The position numbers and the translations under genes were made by a program. Below, piece by piece: positions 36,649 to 47,770 of a stretch of DNA of 64,000 nt; positions within the stretch are counted from its first letter, which is position 1, and each line of letters starts with the position of its first letter. This DNA is from Halogeometricum rufum. GTDB lineage: Archaea > Halobacteriota > Halobacteria > Halobacteriales > Haloferacaceae. The stretch lies in NCBI RefSeq assembly GCF_900112175.1, contig NZ_FOYT01000002.1:310001-374000 (forward strand), in the 5' to 3' direction. The notes under the pieces were generated by a model. The model did not search any database. It saw nothing but the letters and a program-made list of their open reading frames with translations, and was not told where the DNA came from.

Positions 36649-37641
36649 ATGGTCACGTTTCTCGCCGGGGGGACGGGCACCCCGAAGTTGCTCGACGGTT
36701 CGGGCGAGGTGTTCGCCCCGTCGGAGACCACCGTCGTCGCCAACACGGGCGACGACGTGGAACTCGGCGGGCACCTCGTCTGCCCCGACGTGGACACCGT
36801 CCTGTTCCACGGCGGCGGCGTCCTCGACACCGACCGCTGGTGGGGCATCGCGGGCGACACGACGGCGACGGACGACGAACTACACCGCCTTGCCGAGGCG
36901 GCCGGCCTCGAACCCGGACCGCGCTACCTCCCCGCGGAGGCGCAGACCGCCGGACGCGACATCGCGCGCTGGCGGCGGTTCTCCGGGGTCGCCGAGTTCA
37001 TGGAGATAGGCGACCGGGACCGCGCGGTCCACCTCACGCGCACCTCCCTCCTCGACGAGGGCCACACGCTGACCGAGGCGACGCGAACGCTCGCGGACGC
37101 CTTCGACCTCGACGTCGAACTGCTGCCGATGTCGGACGACCCCGTCGCGTCCATCGTCCACACCGACGAGGGCGCGATGCACTTCCAGGAGTTCTGGGTC
37201 CACCGCCGCGCCGACCCCGAGGTCGAGGACGTGGAGTTCCGCGGGGCCGACGACGCCGAACCGACCGACGCCGTCCGCGACGCCCTGACGGACCCCGTCG
37301 TGGTCGGCCCCTCGAACCCCGTCACCAGTCTGGGCCCGATGCTGGCGATGGACGCCTTCCGCGACGCCCTCGACCGGACGCCCGTCGTCGCCGTCTCGCC
37401 GTTCGTCGAGGACCGGGTGTTCTCCGGGCCGGCGGCGGAACTGATGGCCGGCGTCGGCTACGACCCCTCCACCGCCGGCGTCGCCGACGCCTACCCGTTC
37501 GCCGACGCGTTCGTCCTCGACGACGACGACGGCACGTCGCTGGACCGGCCCGTCGTCCGCACCGACACGAGGATGGACGGCCCCGACGACGCCGCGCGCG
37601 TCGCCCGCGCCGTCGCCGACGCACTCGCGGAGGTGTCGTGA
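36649..37641 (+). CDS. cofD: 2-phospho-L-lactate transferase (coenzyme F420 biosynthesis)
   Basis: A 330-residue CofD. The first strand [14 protein letters not shown] and the [20 protein letters not shown] segment are the family core; [13 protein letters not shown] is the substrate-binding loop. It transfers the phospholactyl (or phosphoenolpyruvyl) unit from the guanylylated intermediate to the deazaflavin Fo. Haloarchaea contain F420, so the role is expected. The stop overlaps the start of the next gene by one base (TGATG). Confidence 0.95.
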   Translation: MVTFLAGGTGTPKLLDGSGEVFAPSETTVVANTGDDVELGGHLVCPDVDTVLFHGGGVLDTDRWWGIAGDTTATDDELHRLAEAAGLEPGPRYLPAEAQTAGRDIARWRRFSGVAEFMEIGDRDRAVHLTRTSLLDEGHTLTEATRTLADAFDLDVELLPMSDDPVASIVHTDEGAMHFQEFWVHRRADPEVEDVEFRGADDAEPTDAVRDALTDPVVVGPSNPVTSLGPMLAMDAFRDALDRTPVVAVSPFVEDRVFSGPAAELMAGVGYDPSTAGVADAYPFADAFVLDDDDGTSLDRPVVRTDTRMDGPDDAARVARAVADALAEVS

Positions 37642-38402
37642 TGTTCGAACCGCGCGTCGCCCTCGCGAGTCTCTCGGGCGAGGCGGACGCCGCGTGGGCG
37701 CGACGGGCCGCGCCGCACGTCGGGATGGCGTTCCTCGGCGGCGTCAGCCTCGACGAGGAGAGCAGGGCGGCGGCCCGCGAACTCGTCGCCCGCGACCGGA
37801 ACGAGTTCCTGCCGGACGACCCGTTCGCGTTCGTCGCCGAGCAACTCGACGCCCTCGCCGACGCCGACGTCGACGCCGCGGTGAACGTCCGGAGCGCGAC
37901 GCTGGACCCCGTCCGCCGCGCTGCGAGCGTCTGCGCCGACCGGGGCGCGGTGCTGGAGGTGAACGCCCACTGCCGACAGCCCGAACTGTGCGCCGTCGGG
38001 TGCGGCGAACGCCTCCTCCGCGACGCCGACCGCCTCTGCGAGTACGTCGCCGCCGCGGCGGACGAGGGGGCGACGGTGAGCGTGAAAGTCCGCGCCGAAG
38101 TCGCGGGCGTCGACCTCGGAGAGACGACGCGACGGGTCGCCGACGCCGGCGCGTCGATGGTCCACGTGGACGCGATGGACTCCGAACCCGCCGTCGCCGA
38201 CGTCGCGTCGGCGGTCGGCGACGACGACGCGGCCCCGTTCGTCGTCGCCAACAACGAGGTGCGCGACGCCGAGAGCGTCCGCGAGTACCTCGACTACGGC
38301 GCCGACGCCGTCAGCGTCGGGCGACCCAGCACCGACCCGCGCGTCCTGCGACGCGTCCGGGCGGCGGTGGACGACTGGTTCGCCGCGGAGGTGGACGCGT
38401 GA
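37641..38402 (+). CDS. Dus-like TIM-barrel protein (tRNA-dihydrouridine synthase family)
   Basis: A 253-residue protein similar to the archaeal branch of dihydrouridine synthase-like flavoproteins (MJ0144 type). EVNAHCRQPELCAVGCG resembles the Dus motif with a catalytic cysteine, VKVRAEV contains the Lys-Arg pair, and VVANNEVRDAESV plus AVSVGRP bind the phosphate of FMN. It is shorter than true Dus proteins and lacks the tRNA-binding tail, so it may modify another substrate. Coupled to cofD and the CitG-like gene by overlaps. Confidence 0.8.
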   Translation: MFEPRVALASLSGEADAAWARRAAPHVGMAFLGGVSLDEESRAAARELVARDRNEFLPDDPFAFVAEQLDALADADVDAAVNVRSATLDPVRRAASVCADRGAVLEVNAHCRQPELCAVGCGERLLRDADRLCEYVAAAADEGATVSVKVRAEVAGVDLGETTRRVADAGASMVHVDAMDSEPAVADVASAVGDDDAAPFVVANNEVRDAESVREYLDYGADAVSVGRPSTDPRVLRRVRAAVDDWFAAEVDA

Positions 38403-39340
38403 CCGACGACCCGACGGCCGACGATGCGGCGGCCGATGATACGGCGGCCGACCACTCGGCGACCGGCGATTCGGCTGGCGATGGCGCGGCGGAAGACGGC
38501 CGCGAGCGACCCCGAACGCCCGCCGAGAACGCCCAACTCGCGCTCCTGTTGGACGTCGCCGGGACGCCGAAACCCGGCAACGTCGACAGGGCGCGGGACC
38601 TCCCGGACCTCCGGTTCGAGCACTTCCTCGCCGGTGCCGTCGGGTCGGGCGAGGGACTCCGACGGGCCGAGTCGGGTGCCCCCGTCGGACTGGCGTTCGA
38701 ACGCGCCGTCGAGGGGATGCGCCACCAGTCGGGCGGCAACACACAGTTCGGCTGTCTGCTCCTCCTCGTCCCCCTCGTCCGCGCCGCGGCCGCCGGCGAA
38801 CTCTCGCCCGCCGGCGCGACGAGGGTGGTCGAGTCCACCACCGTCGCCGACGCCGCGGACTTCTACCGCGCCTTCGAACACGTGGACGTGGCCGTCGGCG
38901 ACCCGCCGGCGGACGCCGCGGCCCTCGACGTGCGCCGGGGGAGCGACGCGATTCCCGCCCTGCGCGAACGCGGGACGACGCTGTACGACGTGATGGCCGC
39001 GAGCGAGGGCGACGGCAACGCCGCGGAGTGGACGGACGGCTTCTCGCGGACGTTCCGGACCGCCGACGCCATCCTCGCCGACGACGGCCCCGTCCCGGAC
39101 CGCGTCGCCCGCGCGTTCGTCGGCCTCCTCGCCGACTGGGAGGACTCGCTGGTCCGGACGAACCACGGCCCCGAGGCGGCCGCCGAGGTGGGCCGCCGCG
39201 CCGCCGAGGCCCGCGGCGACCCCGAACGGGTGGCCGAACTCGCCGACGAGTTCGTCGCCGAGGGTGTCAACCCGGGAACGACGGCGGACGTCGTCTGCGC
39301 GGCGACGTTCGTCGCCCTCGAACGGGGGGTGGAGGTGTGA
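38399..39340 (+). CDS. CitG/MdcB-like triphosphoribosyl-dephospho-CoA synthase family protein
   Basis: A 313-residue protein. After an acidic Ala/Asp-rich N-terminus of about 38 residues the family core starts at AENAQLALLLDVAGTPKPGNVDRARD. GGNTQFGCLLLL and TNHGPEAA...VNPGTTADV are other CitG motifs. No citrate or malonate decarboxylase is here; archaeal homologues are instead found in cofactor-gene clusters, so the product is probably different from the bacterial prosthetic-group precursor (inference). It starts at GTG 38399, four bases inside the previous gene. Confidence 0.85.
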   Translation: MTDDPTADDAAADDTAADHSATGDSAGDGAAEDGRERPRTPAENAQLALLLDVAGTPKPGNVDRARDLPDLRFEHFLAGAVGSGEGLRRAESGAPVGLAFERAVEGMRHQSGGNTQFGCLLLLVPLVRAAAAGELSPAGATRVVESTTVADAADFYRAFEHVDVAVGDPPADAAALDVRRGSDAIPALRERGTTLYDVMAASEGDGNAAEWTDGFSRTFRTADAILADDGPVPDRVARAFVGLLADWEDSLVRTNHGPEAAAEVGRRAAEARGDPERVAELADEFVAEGVNPGTTADVVCAATFVALERGVEV

Positions 39341-39957
39341 GCGGAGACGAGGGGTTCCCCGACGGGTGGCCGGTCGGACTCCGGGGGGTCACCGAGTCCG
39401 TGGTGACCACGCGCGGACCGAACGACCTGTGGAACGTCGCCGCCCTCGGACTGCACGCGCCCGACGAGGCGGCGGACCCCGTGACGGCGACGACGTGGGG
39501 CAACACCCGGACGCGGCGGAACTTTCACCGCCGGGGCGGCGGGGTGGTCCAGTTCGTCTCTGACCCCCGCGAGTTCGTCTCGGCGGCGATGACCGTCCGC
39601 GAGGAACCCGACCCGGTCCTCGACGCGGCGCACGCGTGGGTCGACGTCGAGGTGACGCGCGTCGACGGCGGCGAACGCGGCGGGACGCGCTGGGAGGAGT
39701 GGGAACTGCACCCGCGCGAGAGCGCCGTCGTCGAGACGACGGTGCCGACCGTCAACCGGGGGTTCGCCGCGGTGATAGACGCCACGGTGGCCGCCTCGCG
39801 ACTCGACGTGGACGCCTACGACACCGACGAACTGCTCTCCCGACTGCGCTACTTCGCGGAGACGGTGGAGAAGTGCGGCGGCGACGCCGAGAAGGAGGCG
39901 TTCGCCACCGTCGAGAGGCTATCGGGGTGGCGGGAGCGACTCGAAGAGCGGTCCTGA
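39337..39957 (+). CDS. DUF447 family protein (probable flavin-binding)
   Basis: A 206-residue member of the DUF447 family. Structures of archaeal members show FMN bound to a split-barrel fold. The region LWNVAALGLH and TATTWGNTRTRRNF near the start is typical. It overlaps the CitG-like gene by four bases, and homologues accompany CitG-like proteins in methylotroph and methanogen cofactor clusters as I remember them. Role unproven. Confidence 0.85.
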   Translation: MSGDEGFPDGWPVGLRGVTESVVTTRGPNDLWNVAALGLHAPDEAADPVTATTWGNTRTRRNFHRRGGGVVQFVSDPREFVSAAMTVREEPDPVLDAAHAWVDVEVTRVDGGERGGTRWEEWELHPRESAVVETTVPTVNRGFAAVIDATVAASRLDVDAYDTDELLSRLRYFAETVEKCGGDAEKEAFATVERLSGWRERLEERS

Positions 39958-39985
39958 GCGTCGCGCCGCGACGGGGACGGAACGA

Positions 39986-39996
39986 ATCGTTTTAGT
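39986..39996 (+). promoter_or_regulatory. Promoter of rps17e
   Basis: ATCGTTTTAGT, centred about 29 bases before the ATG at 40020, is placed as a TATA element should be for a leaderless message, the most common type in haloarchaea. Confidence 0.45.
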
Positions 39997-40019
39997 GCGC
40001 TCTGTGGATACTCTCGCGC

Positions 40020-40217
40020 ATGGCTATCAAACCCAAGTACGTCAAGCAACTCGGGAAGCTCCTGCTGGAGAAGTACCCGCAGGCGTTCAACACGGACTTC
40101 GAGACGAACAAAGAGAGCGTGAGCAAGCTCACAAACGTCGAGTCGAAGGGTGTCCGAAACCGCATCGCGGGCTACATCACGCGAAAGAAGGGCGGCGCGC
40201 AGCAGCAGACGGCGTAG
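40020..40217 (+). CDS. rps17e: Ribosomal protein S17e
   Basis: A 65-residue small-subunit protein with the family sequence IKPKYVKQLGKLLLEKYP, the following FETNKESVSKLTNVESKGVR, and the GYITRKK end. Archaeal length. It follows the CofD/CitG run by 62 bases with its own promoter. Confidence 0.97.
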   Translation: MAIKPKYVKQLGKLLLEKYPQAFNTDFETNKESVSKLTNVESKGVRNRIAGYITRKKGGAQQQTA

Positions 40218-40295
40218 ACGGGCGAACCGATTCTCGACGTCCTCGGGCCGTGAGCGACGGCACCGGCCGCGCCCGTCGGCCGCCGCGGGCTGCCG

Positions 40296-40583
40296 TTACG
40301 AGATTTCCAGCGTGCTGTCGCCGTCGCCGCCCTCGCCCGCGCCCTCGTCCCACTCCAACTCGAACTCGACGCTGAGTTCGCCCGGCCCGCCGGCCGGTCC
40401 CTCGCGTTCGGCCTTCACCTCGAACGTCGGCCGCGACGGCGGTTCCATCGTCACCGACTGTCCGCCCGCCGAGAGCGTGAGCGACTCCCCGGCGTCGAGG
40501 TTGTCGGCGACTTTCCGCAGGTACGCGGCGATTTCGCTTCGGTCCATCGAACTCTCTGATTTGAACAGCGTCTCTTCGGGCAT
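40296..40583 (-). CDS. Amphi-Trp domain protein
   Basis: A 95-residue acidic protein of the amphi-Trp family: LFKSESSMDRSEIAAYLRKVADNLDAGESLTL, FEVKAEREG and the FELEWDEG end with its tryptophan. Small haloarchaeal and bacterial proteins of unclear function. Single-gene unit. Confidence 0.85.
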   Translation of the reverse strand: MPEETLFKSESSMDRSEIAAYLRKVADNLDAGESLTLSAGGQSVTMEPPSRPTFEVKAEREGPAGGPGELSVEFELEWDEGAGEGGDGDSTLEIS

Positions 40584-40658
40584 GTGGGCTGTAGTTGGCT
40601 ACGCGAACACATAAACGCGCCGTCAGCACGGGGGTGGCGAGCGGTCCCGGACGGCCGG

Positions 40659-40924
40659 TCAGAACCGGTCCGTCCGGCCGGCGGCCGCCCACCCGTCGCG
40701 CGGCGCGCCGTCGGGGACGCGCGCGGCGCGCCCGGTGACCGACGCCAACCGCCCGGCGAACCGCCAGCGCTCGCCGTCCCACGACTCCATCTCGCCCTCG
40801 GCGGCGGCCGCGGCGGCCGCGGCCTCCCTGTCGCGGAGGTGCGCGGCGACGGCGGCGGCGATGGCCGCCGCCTCGTCCTCGTCGGCCGTCTCCGGGATGG
40901 TGAGGCTCGCCTCCTCGACGCGGC

Positions 40925-40928
<4 letters not shown>
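40659..40928 (-). CDS. pccX: Small subunit of acyl-CoA carboxylase (PccX-like)
   Basis: An 89-residue protein whose ATG overlaps the pccB stop in ATGA. It resembles the small haloarchaeal subunit PccX and actinobacterial epsilon subunits: an N-terminal acidic helix rich in Glu and Ala ([20 protein letters not shown]) and a [12 protein letters not shown] segment typical of carboxylase epsilon subunits. It is reported as needed for propionyl-CoA carboxylase activity in Haloferax mediterranei. Shadowed by a long open frame, it is easily missed. Confidence 0.85.
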
Positions 40929-42469
<1,541 letters not shown>

Positions 42470-42653
42470 CGTCACGATAGACCACCTGCAGTCATTGTCA
42501 CGAACGTCCGTACGGGGTGCAAAAGTGTTTCCGCAATACGGCAAGACAGGGTTCGACGTTCGTCGTACGCACCGTCGGGGCCGGTGCGCCCCGTTCTCGC
42601 CGCCGCGAACGTCCGCCATCACGCTTAGGCGACGGCCGTCGGTAGCACCGGGC

Positions 42654-43400
42654 ATGGCTCCCGACGACGCCGACACCCGCGAGTCGGACGTGACCGACCG
42701 CTCGGAACACGGCGACGGCGACCTGACGAGTCACCCCGCGCCGAAGGACGACCCGACGGACGACGAGCGTCCCGACGCCGCGGGCGAAGGCGGCGAGGGC
42801 GGCGGCGAACTCCCGCCGGTCCTCAACGTGCGCGACTCGCTGGACCGCATCGAACGCGACGCGGACGCGGACGTGTCGGACGAACTCGAACGGACGCGAG
42901 CCCTCCTCGACCAGTACGAGGCGAGAGACGGCGAGACGTCGCGCGCGTCGCTGGTGGACGATTTGGACGGACTGGTCGTCGCGATGCGCGAACGCCTCTC
43001 GGGCGACGCCGACCGGTACGCGGAGGGCATCGAGAACCGCCTGCAGATGTACCGCGACTCGCGGGGCGACGCCTCCGAGACGCTCACCGTCTCCGGCCCC
43101 GAACTGCGCGACGACCACGGCGAACGCGTCGCCTCCGTCGGCCGGTACGACGCGGAGACGGCGACGCTCGACGCGACTCTCGTGAACGAGGGCGAACCGC
43201 GAGACGGCGTCGTCCGCCTCACGCTGTACGACGAGGACCACGACCCGCGGCGGCGCGTCCTCGTCCGCGAGTCCGACCTCGGGACGGACGAACACAGGCA
43301 GGTCAGCGCGCGCGTCGCGGTCCCCGACGAGGCGGAGTACTACGACGTCACGGCGCTCGACGCGGTGGAGACCGGCGGCGCGACGGGTGACGAGGCGTAA
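42654..43400 (+). CDS. Haloarchaeal protein of unknown function
   Basis: A 248-residue soluble acidic protein. Residues 1-50 are disordered and low complexity; 55-130 are helical ([20 protein letters not shown] ...); 140-245 form a beta-rich domain with a segment like a small jelly-roll ([18 protein letters not shown]). TATA-like CGCTTAGG lies about 28 bases before ATG 42654. No family named with confidence. Confidence 0.75.
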   Translation: MAPDDADTRESDVTDRSEHGDGDLTSHPAPKDDPTDDERPDAAGEGGEGGGELPPVLNVRDSLDRIERDADADVSDELERTRALLDQYEARDGETSRASLVDDLDGLVVAMRERLSGDADRYAEGIENRLQMYRDSRGDASETLTVSGPELRDDHGERVASVGRYDAETATLDATLVNEGEPRDGVVRLTLYDEDHDPRRRVLVRESDLGTDEHRQVSARVAVPDEAEYYDVTALDAVETGGATGDEA

Positions 43401-43434
43401 CCGTACCCTCTCGGCTACCTGATTCTGCGGGCGC

Positions 43435-44334
43435 TCACACCGTCACGAGCGCCGCCCCGACGACGACGAGGAGGGCACCCGCGACGATGCCGCGCGTCAC
43501 CCGTTCGAGGTCCGACAGCAGGAAGTACGAGAACACGGTGGTGAACAGCGGTGCCGTGGCGATGAGCGGGTCCACGAGGGCGACGCGCCCCGCGGGCATC
43601 GACAGCGCGGTGAACATGGCGAGCAGCGCGCCGGCGGTGAGGACGCCGCTGACGGCGAAGACGAGGTAGGTGCGCGGCGGCGCGGTGAACACGTCGCGAC
43701 GGCCGCGGGCCACGGCGTACGCGAGCAGTGCGACGAGCGCCGCGAACTCGTTCAGCGCGACGGCCTCCAGCGGCGTCGTCTCGCCGACACCGAGCCCGTA
43801 GCGCCGGAGGACGTTGCCGACGGCGAACGAGACGGCGGCGGCGAGGGGGACGAGCAAGTCGCGCGTCTCCCACCCGGCGAGGTCACCGCCCTTCGCCACC
43901 GAGAGGGCCGCGAGGCCGCAGACGAGGACGACGACGCCGACGGCGGTGGTGAGTCCGACGGGTTCGCCGAGGAAGCCGACGGCCAAGGCGGTGGCGAACA
44001 GGGGGCGGGCGCTGACGACGGCGCTGCTGACGCTGGCGCCGACGCGGGCGTTGCCCGCGAAGATGGCGATGCGACCGAGCGCGGTGCCGAAGACGCCCGC
44101 GGCGACGAACACGGCTAGCGTGCCGGCCGAGAGGTCGACGAACGGCACCTCCCCGCGGGCGAGGAGGGCGAGCACGTACAGCACCGTGTCCACGACGATG
44201 ACGGTCAGCGCCGCCTGGAGCGGTCGGCCGCCGTTCGAGAGCGCGCGCTTCTCGATGACGGGCGTGAACCCCCACGCCACCGCGGGACCGAGAGAGAGCG
44301 CGAAGATGACGGGCGGAACGGCGGGCGCGTCCAT
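43435..44334 (-). CDS. EamA/DMT-superfamily transporter
   Basis: A 299-residue protein with ten hydrophobic helices in two EamA repeats. It moves a small metabolite, often an amino acid or nucleotide-type compound, across the membrane. Substrate unknown. Confidence 0.88.
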   Translation of the reverse strand: MDAPAVPPVIFALSLGPAVAWGFTPVIEKRALSNGGRPLQAALTVIVVDTVLYVLALLARGEVPFVDLSAGTLAVFVAAGVFGTALGRIAIFAGNARVGASVSSAVVSARPLFATALAVGFLGEPVGLTTAVGVVVLVCGLAALSVAKGGDLAGWETRDLLVPLAAAVSFAVGNVLRRYGLGVGETTPLEAVALNEFAALVALLAYAVARGRRDVFTAPPRTYLVFAVSGVLTAGALLAMFTALSMPAGRVALVDPLIATAPLFTTVFSYFLLSDLERVTRGIVAGALLVVVGAALVTV

Positions 44335-44437
44335 ACCCTCCGGTCCGCCGGGCGCGACGAAAGCGTGCTGATTCCAGCAGTCGAGGTGGGGGACGGGGCG
44401 GAGAGGAGCGGAGCGAACGAAGCGGCGGGGGCCGCGC

Positions 44438-45856
44438 TCAGACCAGCGACCGCTCGCCGCGGAGGCCGGCGAACGCGGCGACGGCGACGGCGACGGCGGC
44501 GACGACGGTGGGCCAGAAGCCGATTTCGCCGTCGACGCCGAACGTCGTCAGGAGCGTGAACACGAGGAAGACGGGGAGGACGACGCCGACGCCGAACAGC
44601 CACGGCGTCGCGACGGCCCGGCCGACGGGGCCCGCGCCCTTCCGGAACTCGGTGAGGGCGTCGCGGCCCATCACCCAGCCGACGAAGACGAGACAGACGG
44701 TCAGACCGACGGTGAGCAGGATGTCAACGAGGGTGCCGGCGACGAAGCCGAACACGCTCGGTTCGAGCGCGCAGACGGAGCCGGTGACGGCGACGAGTCC
44801 GCCGACGACGGCGGCGGCGCGGCGGCGCGGCAGTCCGTGTTCGTCGACGAGGAACGAGACGGAGATTTCGAGGATGCTGATGGCCGAGGAGAGCGCCGCG
44901 AGGGCGACGACGGCGAAGAAGGCGGTGGCGACGAACGTGCCGGCCGGTAGTTGGGAGAACGCGCCCGCGAGGCCGACGAACAGCGCACCCGCGCCGGTGC
45001 CCGTCTCGCCGGGTTCGATGCCGAGCGTGAACAGCAGGGGGAAGACGACGAGTCCGGCGAGGACGCCGACGACGGTGTTCAGCACGGCGACGCTCGCGCC
45101 GTCGAACGGCAGCGAGCGGTCCTCGTCGAGGTAGGAGGCGTACGTTATCATCGTCCCGACGCCGAGCGAGAGGGTGAACAGGGCCTGTCCGGCGGCCGGG
45201 CCGAGGAGGCCGAAGAAGTTCTCTCGCAGGACGCTGGTGTCGAAGCGGAGGTAGAACGCGTACGCCTCCGACGCGCCCGCCTGCGTGGACGCCCAGACGC
45301 CGAGGCCGACGAGCAGGGCGAAGATGGCGGGCATCATCCACTTCGTGGCGAGTTCGATGCCGCCGCGGATGCCCGCGACGATGATGAGGGCGGTGAGTGC
45401 GAGGAAGACGAGGTGGAAGGCGACGGCGTCGAGGCCGGCGGAGGCCGCGCCGAACGACGCGCCGGGGTTCGCGAAGTACGGGACGGTGCCGGTGACGAGT
45501 CCGAGGACGCTCTCGCCGAAGTAGCGGAGAATCCACCCGCCGACGACGCTGTAGAAGGAGATGAGGACGAGCGAACTGAAGACGAGGAAGCCGCCCGCGA
45601 GCCCCCAGCGGTCGGACCCCGACAGGGACCGGAGCGCGCCCACCGGGTTTCGTTTCGCCCGGCGGCCGACGACGAACATCCCCAGCAGGCCGGGGACGCC
45701 GACGAGGAGGACGATGCCCAGATAGACGGCCAAGAACGCGCTACCGCCGTTCTCGGCGGTTATCCACGGGAACCGCCAGATGTTACCGAGCCCCACCGCG
45801 CTCCCGACGGCGGCGAGGATGAATCCCATTCGAGTCGCCCACGTCTCTCGTGTCAT
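44438..45856 (-). CDS. Sodium-dependent transporter, neurotransmitter:sodium symporter family (copy 1)
   Basis: A 472-residue protein of the NSS/SNF family with about twelve helices. The first helix GFILAAVGSAVGLGNIWRFP carries the sodium and substrate site signature. It probably imports an amino acid with sodium. TATA-like GCTTTTAGCG lies about 30 bases upstream of ATG 45856 on the minus strand. Similar to the copy encoded immediately upstream. Confidence 0.93.
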   Translation of the reverse strand: MTRETWATRMGFILAAVGSAVGLGNIWRFPWITAENGGSAFLAVYLGIVLLVGVPGLLGMFVVGRRAKRNPVGALRSLSGSDRWGLAGGFLVFSSLVLISFYSVVGGWILRYFGESVLGLVTGTVPYFANPGASFGAASAGLDAVAFHLVFLALTALIIVAGIRGGIELATKWMMPAIFALLVGLGVWASTQAGASEAYAFYLRFDTSVLRENFFGLLGPAAGQALFTLSLGVGTMITYASYLDEDRSLPFDGASVAVLNTVVGVLAGLVVFPLLFTLGIEPGETGTGAGALFVGLAGAFSQLPAGTFVATAFFAVVALAALSSAISILEISVSFLVDEHGLPRRRAAAVVGGLVAVTGSVCALEPSVFGFVAGTLVDILLTVGLTVCLVFVGWVMGRDALTEFRKGAGPVGRAVATPWLFGVGVVLPVFLVFTLLTTFGVDGEIGFWPTVVAAVAVAVAAFAGLRGERSLV

Positions 45857-45957
45857 TGACTCGCAGTCCCAGTCTCGCGCTAAAAGCACTTTCGGACCGA
45901 GGATACATCAAACGGCAAATATGACGGCGATAGCTGCATCTAACCGTCAATATTCGC

Positions 45958-45989
45958 CGACGAACGAGAGCGAAATATCACGTTCGTCG
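45958..45989. terminator. Inverted repeat between the two NSS transporter genes
   Basis: CGACGAACG (45958-45966) and CGTTCGTCG (45981-45989) form a perfect 9-bp stem with a 14-nt loop. On the minus strand it lies after the stop of the upstream transporter and before the promoter of the downstream one, so it may end the first message or act as an operator. Confidence 0.4.
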
Positions 45990-46092
45990 AAGAATCGTAG
46001 GCAGCGGATTCCACGGTTCGGACCGGCCGACGGCCGACAGTCGCCGCCGCGAGGCGAGGACCGACTACCGCCCCGCCCGTCCGTCCCGCGCT

Positions 46093-47475
46093 TCAGAGCG
46101 GCGGGACGATGGCGGGGTCGGCCCCGCCGAACAGCGTCAGCAGGCCGAGGGCGAGGGTGAGGACGACGCCGAGGAAGACGACGGTGCGGACCAACCAGAG
46201 CCACAGCGACCCGACGCCGTCACCGAAGCCGGTGCCGCGGAGCAGTTCCTCGACGCCCGGCCGGCCGAACACCCAGCCGACGAAGACGAGGATGCCCAGC
46301 ACCGACGCGGGGAGCAGGAGTTGGTACGCGAGCGTGTCGAACCACGTCAGCCACGCGGTATCCCACGCCGAGGGGAGGCCGAGGGTGAAGATGGCCGAAC
46401 CGAGGCCGACGGCCACCTGCGGCCGGGAGACGGGGTAGTTGTCGATGGCGTAGGAGACGACGACTTCCAGCAGGCTGATGGCCGACGACAGCGCCGCCAC
46501 GAGGACGACGAGGAAGAAGACGACGCCGACGACGCGGCCGAACGGGATGTCGGCGAACGCGCTGGCGACGCTGATGAACAGCGCGCCCGCGCCGCCGCTT
46601 CCGGGTTCGACGCCCTGCGCGAACAGCAGGGGGATGACGACCAGTCCGGCGAGGATGCCGATGGCCGTGTTGAACACGACGATGGTGGCGCTGTCGCCGA
46701 ACAGGCTCTCGTCGCCGTCGATGTAGGAGGCGTACGTTATCATCGCGCCCATCCCGAGCGACAGCGAGAAGAACGCCTGACTGACCGCGAAGGGGATGAT
46801 GGCGGCGAGGGGGCCGCCGAACGTCAGCCACGGGAACGACGGCGTGGTGTCGACGGTGAGTCGGAGTTGGCTCAGGTCGGGCGAGAGGAAGTACGCGTAG
46901 CCCGGCGTCGCCCCGGGGAGCGTGAACGCCCAGACGGCGAGGGCGACGAGGATTGCGAGGATGCTCGGCACCATCAGCTTCGTCGCCTTCTCGATGCCGT
47001 CCTGGATGCCGAACGCGACGATGCCGACGACGAGAGCCATGAAGACGGCGTGGAGCGCTATCGCCTCGGGGCCGGCCGAGATGGCGCCGAAGTAGCCCTG
47101 CGCGTCACCGAAGTACGCGCCGGTGAGGCTCCCGCCGACGTAGCGCAGCACCCAGCCGCCGACGACGCTGTAGTACGACAGAATCCAGAACCCGGTCAGG
47201 AGTCCGAGGACGCCGACGAACCGCCAGTTCCGGTAGCCGATGCGTTCGAACGCGCCGATTGTGTTGAGGTTGCTCTTGCGGCCGACGACGAACTCCGCGA
47301 GCATCGCCGGGAGACCGATTCCGAACACCGCCACGAGGTAGACGACGAGGAACGTCGCTCCGCCGAACTCGGCCGTCTTGAACGGGAACTGCCAGATGTT
47401 CCCGAGTCCGACGGCGCTCCCGACGGCGGCGAGGATGAACCCCGCCCGCGTCGCCCACGTCTCTCGTTCGCTCAT
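46093..47475 (-). CDS. Sodium-dependent transporter, neurotransmitter:sodium symporter family (copy 2)
   Basis: A 460-residue NSS-family transporter, paralogous to copy 1. The first helix GFILAAVGSAVGLGNIWQFP and the TYASYIDGDES segment are conserved. Tryptophan/leucine-type substrates are common in this family. An AT-rich region (47500-47575) upstream holds likely promoters. Confidence 0.93.
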   Translation of the reverse strand: MSERETWATRAGFILAAVGSAVGLGNIWQFPFKTAEFGGATFLVVYLVAVFGIGLPAMLAEFVVGRKSNLNTIGAFERIGYRNWRFVGVLGLLTGFWILSYYSVVGGWVLRYVGGSLTGAYFGDAQGYFGAISAGPEAIALHAVFMALVVGIVAFGIQDGIEKATKLMVPSILAILVALAVWAFTLPGATPGYAYFLSPDLSQLRLTVDTTPSFPWLTFGGPLAAIIPFAVSQAFFSLSLGMGAMITYASYIDGDESLFGDSATIVVFNTAIGILAGLVVIPLLFAQGVEPGSGGAGALFISVASAFADIPFGRVVGVVFFLVVLVAALSSAISLLEVVVSYAIDNYPVSRPQVAVGLGSAIFTLGLPSAWDTAWLTWFDTLAYQLLLPASVLGILVFVGWVFGRPGVEELLRGTGFGDGVGSLWLWLVRTVVFLGVVLTLALGLLTLFGGADPAIVPPL

Positions 47476-47770
47476 GTCTGTCTCCCTCTACCAGACGAGA
47501 ACGTGATAAACAGCACGATAATCGGGCGAAACTCCGAGAGAAATTAGATATCTTATCGTGATATACATATAGCCGTGAAACGTTCGTAGTTTTCTATCGG
47601 TGCGCCGAAATGTGCGTGAGTGTCTCTCTCTGCCCCTCGGAACGAATCACCGGCCCGGATGGGGTTCGGGGGCGGGCGTCGGACGGTTCCGCCGGTAGCG
47701 TCCGTATCGACGCCAGAAGTCGGTCGGGTGCGCCGGCAGAGACGGGCGGGGTTCCGTCGGTGCCGGCCGG

